Positions 54,321-64,000 of a stretch of 64,000 nucleotides of DNA are shown in pieces. The notes beneath the pieces were generated by a model. It was not told the DNA's origin, did not search any database, and worked only from the letters and a program-made list of their open reading frames with translations. Within the stretch, counting starts at the first letter, position 1. Each line of letters starts with the position of its first letter. The stretch spans positions 4,840,462 through 4,904,461 of the forward strand of contig NC_012878.2 in assembly GCF_000003195.3 (NCBI RefSeq). The letters run 5' to 3'. Position numbers and translations under genes: made by a program. The stretch is from Sorghum bicolor (taxonomy: Eukaryota > Streptophyta > Magnoliopsida > Poales > Poaceae).

Positions 54321-55812
54321 TATATTAAGCTAGAGCAACGTATCTAGCTAGTCGATGCATAGTAGGATCACAAAATAAATATAAACATATATCATGATTA
54401 TTAGATAAAATCTAATCCTCACGTGCTCATGTAAATTACCGTACGTCGATGTACGCTAGGGAGTCTAGATCCAAGATAAATTGATACGATTATTAATAAA
54501 TCTAAGCTACAAGCTAGCGAAGTGACTATGTAATATGTACATCCCATTGCAATGCACGAGCATTAAGGAGGAAAAAAATTCTTGTCTCCTGACATTTTCG
54601 TCCAACCTAATCTTGAAGTGGCTTAGACTCGTCATCAAATACGATAACATTATGTCCGTGTTTTTTTTCCATGAACCATCTGTTGTTTCCGTTTCTTTCA
54701 CATTTCTTTTTTTCGGTTTCCTCTTCCCACCATTACGTGACTTTTTTCTCTTTTTATCTCATTATTTCTTATATAAATATATTATGAGTTTCCTATTTAT
54801 TTAACTTTACAAAATGCGCTTACGTCCTCTGTGTACCGTATGTGAGTCTATACTTATGGTTGGTGCTCATACAAGTAAGCATAACTTGCATTTTTTAAAT
54901 TTTTTATCTTCCACTTTTTCTTATAAACAAAAAATAATAAATAATAAATAAATTATAAGTATCCTATTTCTTTTACTTTCCAAAACGCGCTCACACCCTC
55001 CATGTCCTATATGATAGTTCAGACTAATGATTTGTGCTCATACAAATAACCACAATTCGCATTTACCAACCCATGGGCACAATTGCTAGCACTAAACAAA
55101 AATTGTTAATGGTCTACCTTGGATCGGTGAGACGCGCAAAATCTATATAATACCGGAGTAAGTGAGTACTTTGTCGACATATTCTTAGGTCTTATTATTT
55201 TTCTCTTCCTAAGTATAGTTTGATATATATTTTTTTTATAGTTTTTTGTATTTCTATTTTTCCTAGCAAAAACTCAGACACGTGATGGATCGCACGTTTG
55301 TGTCCTGGCAAGAGAAAGAAGAGCCACTTAGCATTGGAGGTCACAGTTCCAAGAGAGAATTCACTGACAAATAGGCGTATAAGAGGGTTTGAGTTGATGG
55401 TCACAACATGGCGATGATGGTGGTCGAGACAACATGGGAACCGCTCGTCGGGGCAATGGGAATTTGCGTAGGGCTAGCGGCGGGGGCGTCGTGCTAGAGT
55501 GGTAGGCAGAAGTCTTGTGGTTAGGGTAGAACGTCATGGGAGGTTGGTGGGGTAGTGATCCTATGTGAGATGCCGACTGTGGATGCTAGAAGCCTAATAG
55601 CGAGGGCAGCAGCTGAGGGGTGCATGAGGCAGTGTACACTGTACACAAAGCGAGAGCATGATTAGAGACAACATCGGTAAGGAGGAAGAAGGATAATGCA
55701 GTCTCCAACCACGCGACTCTTCTCCCGTAGCAATGCACTCGTATATTTCCTACTTATACACATGAATACTAATAATTTATTATATATATTTGGTTAGATT
55801 TAAAAATATTTT
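54321..55812. repeat. AT-rich spacer with Helitron-like tails and a tandem duplication
   Basis: Two units (about 54728-54897 and 54898-55068) share TTATCT, TTTCTTATA, AAAT.CGCT.AC, GTGCTCATACAA and TGCATTT. CCCATTGCAATGCACGAGC (54543) and CCCGTAGCAATGCACTCG (55734) are decayed versions of the Helitron tail seen intact at 16687. No gene is supported. Confidence 0.4.
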
Positions 55813-56466
55813 AGGCCTTGTTTAGTTTATCTCAGAATAAAAAAATCAAGATTCTCTATCACATCGAATCTTGCGGCATATGCATAGAACATTAAGTATA
55901 AAAACAAATATTAATTGCATAATCTATCTATATTTAATGCTCTATGCATGTGCCCCAAGTTGATTTTTGGGTGAACTAAGTTCACCCAAGAATAAAAAAC
56001 TTTTCAAGATTCTCTGTCACATCAAATCTTGCCGTATATGCATGAAGCATTAAATATAGACGAAAATAAAAACTAATTGCACACTATAAATCGTGAAATG
56101 ATTTTTTTAAGCTTAGTTAGTCTATAATTAGATAATATTTACTAAATAAAAATAAAATGCCACAGTATATCAATCCAAAAAATTTTGAAAACTAGACAAG
56201 GCCTAAACAAGACTGTACTTAGGCCTTGTTTAGTTCTGAAAAAAATTCGGATTTCGGTACTGTAGCATTTTCGTTTTTATTTGACAAATATTATCCAATT
56301 ATGGACTAACTAGGCTCAAAAGATGCATCTCGTGATTTACAGGCAAACTGTGTAATTAGTTTTTATTTTCGTATATATCTAATGCTTTATGCATGTGCTC
56401 CAAAATTTAATGTGACGGAAAATCTTGAAAAGTTTTTTGTTTTCGGGTGAACTAAACAACGCCTTT
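55813..56466. repeat. Cluster of GGCCTTGTTTAGTT-family MITE copies
   Basis: At least three copies or part-copies lie back to back. One starts AGGCCTTGTTTAGTTTA at 55813, a second starts near 55974 (GAACTAAGTTCACCC) and ends CTAGACAAGGCC at 56203, and a third runs from 56222 to about 56466. The first is a fold-back of two half elements. Confidence 0.65.
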
Positions 56467-59400
56467 TGAAAAGATTATTTTGGGACACGAGGGAGTGGCC
56501 CAAAATTCCGCGTGTCAGGCCGCCGTATGGATGCTGGGACTGCTGGGAGAGGCTGTGGCAATCGGATCACGACCAGATACGTTGGCTCTCTTCAATGGAG
56601 GATCTCGCGGTTCATCGCATCGCAACTACTAGCATCCAGGTCTGCTCGTAGTAGGCACGTGAAGTACGTGTACACGCAACGCTTATGCATGCTACTATTT
56701 GTACCGAATTTAGTGGACGGTTTTTTGACGAAATAAGAATTATATTAGATAATAGCTAGGTATATGAATATGTTAAAAACATTCTAGATTATATAAAGTT
56801 TTAGAAAAAAATTATCTAAATTATACTCAAACTATAAATAGCTCTAGATTTCAAAATCAAACCTGCAGACGATTTAGATGCTGACGAGGCTGGCACTGCT
56901 ACGGCGGGTTGTTGCCTTGCGCTGGGAATGCACGTGGGCCGACCGGAACAACCTAACAGCCTTACAACCGGAACACAGTTTAACAGTAATTTACGAGACA
57001 AATCTTTTAAGTCTAATTAATCTATGATTGGACACCGGTTGCCAAATAAAACAAAAGAGCTATAGTACCTATTAAACTTTAATACCTCTAACCAAACACC
57101 CCCTTATTTTTTTAAAGAAAATTTAGTTAGTAGATAGATTATGCATATCTATATTTTTTGTTATTATGTTGACATTATCGAGGATCCTCTACATTGATCA
57201 AGACTCGAAAGAGAAAAGAATTACAGAAAACATAAGTATTATGCAAGCCCTAAAAGGGTACACTGGATGCAACACCTAAAGCTTAGTCCAAAGAAACCTA
57301 GGCCCATATATGCAACATCTAACTCGTCAATATGGCTTGCTCGAGAGCCCAAGAGATGAGTTCAAGCTAAGTGCTAGAGTGAACCATCTGTCTAATCGTC
57401 TCTCATGTCGATGACATTTTGTGTTCCGCATTTCTGAGGCCAAGGTGATCGAGTGGCGATTGCCTATAAGGAAGGGCGAATCGCAATCAAGACAAAAAGG
57501 GCACTGCACAGAGGCCAAGTAGGTGACTAACCAAGTCCCCCTAATGCGGAATGCAATGATCATGAGTAAATAAGGTCGTCCCTCTAGGAGTTTCATTTGC
57601 ATTTGATGAGGTAACACATCAGTAAAATGATGACATGGCACATAGATTATGAGAAGAGAAAGGATATAATATTGTTGATTGTCTCTAACAAATGGAAATG
57701 GTCTCTGTTAATCGCCTCAGTAAATAATTTCTAGAAAACTAAAAAAACTAGATGTTTTCAACACTGGAACGTGCAACTTGTTGCTACTCACATAGCAATG
57801 GTTAGTTTCGTGGGTGCGTGGGGAGGCTATAAATAGGGTGTGTCCAGGTTTAGCACAATTCTTGACCCCCCATTGCCGATACAATACATTCATTTGCATT
57901 GAGAGATTGCATCGACTTGCATTAGAGATCAAGTTTGTTGCGGGTTTGCTTGTTACTATTAGTGTTTATCGCAACCTAGATGAGTTGAAACAACAATATT
58001 CCATTGAAGCAATCAATTGAAGATTATAGAGTGCTCCAGAAGTGATTGTGAGGGCTATTCATTTCGTCCCCATCGGAGGAGGCAAAGAACTACTCTAGTG
58101 GAATTGGAACTTGGATAACACCTTGTGATTTAGCCGCCTCAAGATCATCCCCCCTCTTAATTCCTCACTGGATACACCAATGTAGGTACAACAAGCTTAT
58201 ATTATTGATGTTCTTGACATGGCAATAATAACCTTAAGCTTGCTAACAATCGAAGAACAAGTTGACAACCAAACGATTGATAGACTTTTCCATGGGATGA
58301 ATCTAGTTCACTCTATGCTAGGGTTCTAAGTAAAGTAGAACAAATGGTCTAGCGGAAACATGCATTACAAGAAAGTAACAATAGCTAAAGTTATAAGAAA
58401 GTAACAATAGCTAAAGTTTACATGCAAACCCAAGTTCAAAGATGGTGGTTGTTAAGGGTATTTATATGTAGGACGCCCTAAGGTGCATACTAATAAGTAC
58501 CGATATGAATCAGCAACGGGATGACTCGATCTTCATGATAGCAGGTTTGTGAACAAAGGATAACTTGCTATAGAGACAACGGGTAACTAGTTTTATACCT
58601 GAACAAGGTTGGATGTGACCAAGCGATAGGGAGAGAGACACCAAAACACTGAGGACTTCGACTCGATCTTTGAACGATTGCATAACCACAAACCGAGACT
58701 AATCCACACAATACAGTGTAGCCTAACTGAAAACCATAGAGCACAAAGTAGGGGACCTCAGAGAGATGTCTCATAAGCTCAAGAAGAACTCACAAGAACA
58801 AATGTGTAAAACACCCAGTACCACAACTGCAATACCATATCAGGTTCTTAAATGACCAAAAGTTGTTTTTAGTAGTATAGAGGGGGTATTTATACTAGGA
58901 ACAAGTCTCTTAGATAGTTATGAACTAAAGTCTCCACGTTGAGAGGTGGAAGGCTAACTGGCTGAAGCATTCACGTGGTGGTCTTCAATTTCCGTGTGTC
59001 TTCTGGGCTTCTGCGCAACCTTTAGTAAAATGGTAATTACTCTTTGCTCGAGACTCCAAATGAGGAGTTGTTTGTTGGGTTGAAAACTAGACTTGATGAG
59101 ATTTCCAACCATGTATATTATGACCCATGTCTCTTTTCAAGATGGTATAGTTTTGCACTGGACATTGAGACTTCTACAATGTACTCCTAGAACTTATCGT
59201 GTCACCCTTCTCTTCTTGGGCAACAATCTTTGTGCCCATGGCATAACCTTGAGTGTCCTTCATGTAACACGATAGTGTAGCCTCTTGTGTAAACTCGAGT
59301 AACACGATTTAGGCAGCATATAGTTCTTAATAATATTAGGATGTAACTCAAAGAGGAAAGCGTGCACCTCTTGTTGGACTAACTTCGCACGGTTGCGTGT

Positions 59401-60299
59401 AATCGGTCCCTTGTACACTCATGTGGGTGTAAGTGATGCAACTGGTGATGCACTGGGGTTCCATATGGCTTGAATGTCCTCATCACATACCCTAACCTAG
59501 ACATGCCCTAAGGGGCTTTTGAAAGCCCTGTGTTTGGTTTTGGTAATAGAGTGGACTCATATTTTAAATGAGTTGTGATTGAGCCAGGGTCCATATGGAG
59601 TGATGAGTAAGGCTAGGAGATAATAGAGATATAGATGAAGCCATATAAAGCCAAAGCTCACACTTGGAGAAGAAAGAGGAGATGAAAATAAGTTTGAAGG
59701 CAAAGGTATAAGATAGAGGTTTTTATCTCACAACCCGAGATGCAATAAAGTGCATAGTCAGGCTAGGATAGATAGTCGTACTATTAACATCGAGAATTGT
59801 AAAGCGAAGATGGCTGTCTAGTGCCATTAGGTTTGAACTAACTTCGTACATACATTGGACCTGGTGATGTGTTGAGGAAGGAGTGAACATGCTTTAAAAG
59901 ATGATTTGAAATGCCAAGTCCCTAAGGTGAGGATGTTCAAGTTGGCAATTTTGAAAAAGCATCTAGGAGGCCAAACCGATGGTCCAAATGCACTCATATA
60001 GCTTTTCCCTTTGCAGGACTCTCCTCATCGGCAGACTAGTCGGTCTAATGGTGTTTTACTCTAAACCTTGAGGGGAGTTTTAAATAAACATGTCAATTGC
60101 GGAGACAATTGTTATTTCCATTGCTAATCTGCTTGCTGAAGTTCTCCTATTGTTGTTCATCACGAGAAGAGTCTACCGGTTCTCCCTAACAATATATTTA
60201 GAAATAAAAACCAAAACCTCTTCGAGTGATAATGTGCTTATGGACTAGGAGTTCGGCCATCAAAGCAAATGCACTGAGTGCGTCTACACAAATATGATA
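56467..60299. other. Gene-free spacer with decayed LTR-like segments
   Basis: No gene is supported; small open frames have no family resemblance. CTATAAATAG at about 57826 followed by a leader-like stretch (57850-58200), and a GTGTTTGGTTTTGGTAATAG stretch near 59530, resemble decayed LTRs of copia (SIRE/Maximus-type) elements. No ends or target duplications were found. A perfect 24-bp tandem pair (58369-58392 and 58395-58418) stands alone. Confidence 0.35.
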
Positions 60300-60434
60300 C
60301 TTCCTTGTTCCAAATTATAAGTCGTTTTCATATTTTTGTATGTTTATTTTTCTATATAGATATAACATGTGTCAAGATACATAGGAAAATAGACGTATAA
60401 AAAAAAAGTGACTTATAATTTGGAACGGAGAAAA
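60300..60434. mobile_element. Stowaway MITE, about 135 bp
   Basis: CTTCCTTGTTCCAAATTATAAG faces CTTATAATTTGGAACGGAGAA in inverted orientation, with TA at both edges. This is the well-known 'AAATTATAAGTCG' Stowaway group of grasses. Confidence 0.75.
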
Positions 60435-60574
60435 TACTATTCACATACTTTCCTCACCTATGAATGTGAAAATGCCTAGCACTTTGATCACACCTTTGGA
60501 TACTTTAAATCATAGTCCTTTTATTCTTCCCCTTGGCTCAATATAGGTGCGCCATGGATTGGTATAACAACTTA

Positions 60575-60862
60575 GAGCAACTCCTAGAGCTTGGCTAAAA
60601 TTAGTAGCCAAATTCTATTGCTTAGCCATTTTGTAAAATAGAAAAGTTCTTAAAAAAAAGAAGAAGTTCACAGCAGTCTTGCTATTTTACAAAATCAGAT
60701 AGACAGTGTTAGTGGTTGGCTATATATGGTCACCGAAAATCAAGAGATAACCAAAATTCTATTTTATAAAATCAGATAACACATCTATTGAAGCATACTT
60801 TTTACTATGCAAATTTTAAAATAGTCTCCACAACAAGAATAACCAAGTTCTTGGAGTTGCTC
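60575..60862. mobile_element. Tourist-like MITE, 288 bp, TSD TTA
   Basis: The ends are GAGCAACTCCTAGAGCTTGG and the complement of CAAGTTCTTGGAGTTGCTC, flanked by TTA at 60572-60574 and 60863-60865. This fits PIF/Harbinger. The interior repeats ATTTTATAAAATCAGATA-like sequence in both orientations. Confidence 0.75.
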
Positions 60863-60865
60863 TTA

Positions 60866-61835
60866 TGCGGCCCATTATAGGTATCTAGGACTTGCAAGTT
60901 TTGGTAAAGTTTTTGATAGGTTTGTTAAATCTTAGGTTTTGCTCACATCTGTTTGGCTGGCTGAAAATTCAGCTCCTGCAGATGCTAACACTGATTTGTT
61001 GTAAGAAAAAACCATTGTTTCATGACTGACAATTAGTGCTGATAAATTTAAGAGAAATGTGAGATAATGTGTGTAATTTGATTGGTGGCGCAAAGGCCGT
61101 GTAAAAAATGCCCTTCTAACCCCACCTTCCGCCACTTGTGCAGTTGTGCTAGTAAGCAGCAGTAGTAGCTAAAGTGTAATTACCACAAACCACTAATGAC
61201 ACACAAGACACCAACATGTTGAGTTGATATAAAATAAAATAAATAAAAAACAAGCCGGCCATCCTCTCTACGAAAACGCACAAACAAGTCCTCTTCTCCC
61301 CACAAAAAAAAAACAAGTCCTTTTCAAACACAAAATTCTCTAAAATTTGAAACAAAGCACCACCCTTATTTTTTTCGCTCGCCAAAAAATTGAAAGAAAA
61401 ACCAGAAAGGAAACTCCGTTCAGGAACTCCAATTTGCAGCCACCTTTTGCCACTCCTTTAATAACTTTTTTGCAGCGAGAAAAAAAAAATAAAAAAGCGA
61501 GAAGACAGCCAGCCAGCCAGCCGCCCCGCATAGGCAAGGCATAGGCCCCGCCCAACTCTCTTCTTCCTCCCCCGAATTCCCATTCCCAATTCGCCCTTCT
61601 CAAATCCGGCGCTCGCATTCCCGACCCCCTCCCGCCCGCGCAGATCTGGGATCCGCCGCCGCCGCCGCCGCCGGATCCCCCGCCGCCCAGCGGGGACTCG
61701 CGTGATCCCGCCGCCGCACCCCCAGCCGCCAAGTTGGCGCCCCAGCGGAGGTCGCAGCGCCTCGCCGGCGGCGGCGCGGGCTCCGCCGCCGCCGCCGCGG
61801 GGGCTCAGCCCGGAGCCTCGGGCGCGCAGGCCGCG
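60866..61835. other. Upstream region and leader of kinesin-13A
   Basis: The first half is AT-rich spacer. From about 61530 the sequence becomes strongly GC-rich with CT-rich and CCG repeats, typical of a grass promoter and 5' leader. The long frames on both strands here (for example 61340-62231 minus) are composition artefacts. Confidence 0.5.
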
Positions 61836-63765
61836 ATGGGCGGGGACTCGGGCGACGCAGTCACGGCGCGCTGGCTGCAGTCCGCGGGGCTGCAGCACCT
61901 CGCCGCGGCCTCCTCCGCCGCTGGCGCTGGCGGCGCCGCCGACTACCGCGCTGGGATGCCTGCTGGGCTTGGTGGCGCTGGCGCGGGGAGCATGCTGTCC
62001 AGCCTGCTCATGCAGGTGAGGTTCATCTGCCCCCCGCCTCTCTCTGTCGGCTCGGGAGATGAATGCGTGATCTAGCTGTTGGAATGCGGATCGCGATGGT
62101 GGCGTCATCGGCGCGTTCCGGTGCCGTGTGTTCCGGATCGGGTTGCTGTCGATACCAGGCGTTGGAATCCCGCGATTCGCTTTAGGGTTTGTTGCTTTGC
62201 ACACAATCGATCGGGTTCTGCTTGGCTTCATGAATAACTGGTTTCTGTCGTCTGGCTGTCTGGGCTACGGCAGCATGATTACAATCTACAACATCTTTTT
62301 TCTAGGCTTTTTCACGGCTTGTTAATGGAGGAGTGTGATGAGCTGTATGGAATGCATGCCCTGCCCATTAATTCATGGGCAAACCCACATTGTCTAACTG
62401 ATAGCCATCTCTGATTACAAACATCTTTATGCAATGTGTAAACTTTTCTTTATTTTTTAAATGGACTTTGGAAAGTGAATCGTTAAAATGGAATCCATGA
62501 CTTAATTTTTGTTCTTTATGGTTCCTTTAGGTGATATTTTGATTGTTGATTATCATTTCTTTTGGAATGCCTTTGAATACCATACTCCTATGGGGAAAAT
62601 AGTCTGACCATCAGTAGGAGATGATTTGGTTCATTTGTTTATTGTTTGTTATATTAGAAATAGTATGGTTCAGATAAAAGGCAACTTGTACTGATTGCAG
62701 CAAGAAACGATCATGGGTTTGTTGGAAGTTGAGACATCCAGGAAACCCTACTAACATGAATCTGGTATGATTCTTGTTTAATTGTGTTGACAAGGAGCAA
62801 AGTTAAAACTAGAAACTAACTTTCAACGCATATGCATATGTCTGATGTGACTTATTTAGCCCTTGTTTGTTACATGTGATGCAACTAAATAAATACTTCT
62901 GTTTTCTTCTAACACTGTTTCCTTCATGTATTGCATGCCACTACATAAAAGTATTATGGTTTTCCTAGTGATAGGATGTTTACATATGCATATACTCTCA
63001 TAACATGTGCGATTGCATAAATGATGACCGCCATTACTATTATTGTTTCATAGGGCTATGGGCCAGAATCGATTGAGGAAAAGCAGAGGCTTTATACGCT
63101 TCTAAGAGGTCTAAATTTTAACGGAGAGTCTGTACCCACATCAATGTCTGAGCCTTACACACCAACGGCTCAGAGCTTTGGTGGTGGGAACCCTGTGGAG
63201 GGCTTTTATTCACCCGAACTTAGAGGGGAACTTGGTGCTGGACTTCTAGACCTTCATGCTATGGATGATACTGAGCTTCTGTCTGAGGTATGCCTTGTAA
63301 ACATTCGTGATTGCATGATCTATGCGCTGAAACAGTGTTTCATATTGATTCGTGAAGTAGCTTCATTCAGTCTATTTTAAGCTTATTATTTTTCTGTTGG
63401 CAGGATGTAGCGTCGGAACCATTTGAGCCATCACCTTTTGTCCCAAAGGATATTGATGATGATGATGAGGATGTGATATCAGGGAGTCAACAAGTCCCAG
63501 TAGATAATTATGGTGTGGTGACCAGTGAAAAAGAGAGCACTTCTCGAGAAAATAATGTAGCAAAGATTAAAGTAGTGGTATGTTAACCTTGTTCAAGTCA
63601 GTGATATGCTTGAGTCTGGTTAATACTTGACATACTTGACTTATTTCTTCACATTTTCAGGTAAGGAAAAGACCTTTGAACAGAAAGGAGCTATCTCGAA
63701 AGGAAGAAGACATTATAACTGTGCATGATTCATCATGTTTGACAGTCTACGAGCCTAAGCTGAAG
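61836..63765 (+). CDS. Kinesin-13A, first four coding exons (cut by window end)
   Basis: Coding exons are 61836-62015, 63054-63287, 63404-63577 and 63661-63765, all phase 0 with GT-AG introns: 231 residues so far. Kinesin-13 proteins do not walk but depolymerise microtubule ends, and in plants they also shape secretory vesicles, trichomes and cell-wall pits. The rice gene of this type affects grain size. Diagnostic blocks are DAVTARWLQSAGLQHL, EEKQRLYTLLRGLNFNGES, YSPELRGELGAGLLDLHAM and FEPSPFVPKD. The motor domain begins with IKVVVRKRPLNRKE (about residue 190). ATG 61836 is chosen because it gives the family's MGG start; the frame is open further upstream but without ATG. The motor core and C-terminus lie beyond the window. 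Confidence 0.93.
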
Positions 63766-64000
63766 GTATCTATGACCCATCTTCAGGAAGTTTTGTTGTG
63801 CTTATATAAAGCTACAACCATTTGTTTAATTTCTTTTCATGGTTATGGAAACCAACCATTTTACACTTAAATGTCTATCTGATGCATTGGATGGTCAACG
63901 TAGGTAGAGATACTCCTTTAACTCTTTTATGGTTGTACTTCATGTCCACGATCAGTGTCCTCATGTGCTTAACATGTTACGTGCTGCTAGTTATATTAAC

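Noticed and set aside
61340..62231. Minus-strand frame of 257 residues over the kinesin-13 first exon
   Set aside because: The kinesin exon on the plus strand is certain; this frame is Gly/Arg/Ala low complexity due to GC content.
1..64000. CRISPR arrays, bacterial operons, ribosome binding sites, tRNA or rRNA genes
   Set aside because: The window is plant nuclear DNA; no regularly spaced repeat-spacer array, cloverleaf or rRNA-like sequence was noticed.

Overview
This is nuclear DNA of a grass, most likely sorghum or a close Andropogoneae relative. The genes have short GT-AG introns and GC-rich first exons. The spacers hold typical grass repeats: a Tat-type Ty3/gypsy element, a short-LTR copia, CACTA elements, Helitron ends, and many MITEs with GGCCTTGTTTAGTT termini. 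The species is inferred from repeat style, not from a database match.

Three host genes could be read exon by exon. All reading frames close exactly. (1) Gamma-tubulin complex component 4 (GCP4), minus strand, 17216-25750: 16 coding exons, 752 codons plus stop. (2) A RING-finger E3 ligase resembling RFI2, minus strand, 27232-33550: 6 coding exons, 437 codons plus stop. (3) The first four coding exons of a kinesin-13A, plus strand, 61836-63765, cut by the window end. GCP4 and kinesin-13 both act on microtubules.

Layout. 1-766 is the end of a minus-strand LTR retrotransposon. 767-13300 is gene-free and rich in CACTA elements; two have recognisable target-site duplications, and there is a broken Ulp1-like protease. 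13312-14855 is a 5'-truncated LINE. 14856-16716 is a probable Helitron carrying a broken leucine-rich-repeat gene. GCP4 follows, with a young, internally deleted copia in intron 13. The RING gene has a 707-bp hAT-like element in intron 1. 33950-36815 is a MITE field with an orphan GC-rich promoter-like patch. A minus-oriented Helitron end at 36816 opens a block holding a PPR gene fragment. That fragment is split by a 12.8-kb Tat-lineage retrotransposon (37399-50172, TSD CGCGT). 50178-61400 is decayed spacer with MITEs, Helitron-like pieces and LTR relics, followed by kinesin-13.

The most unusual object is the Tat element. Its gag-pol lies on the minus strand. A complete spliced gene lies on the plus strand, facing it, with its own TATA box, six coding exons and five introns of 73-80 bp. 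It encodes a 957-residue protein of the 'putative gypsy type transposon' (Transposase_28) family with a coiled coil. The 3' LTR has lost its U3. The surviving U3 in the other LTR carries ten copies of an 8-base motif in both orientations. A single in-frame TAA separates gag from the nucleocapsid-pol frame.
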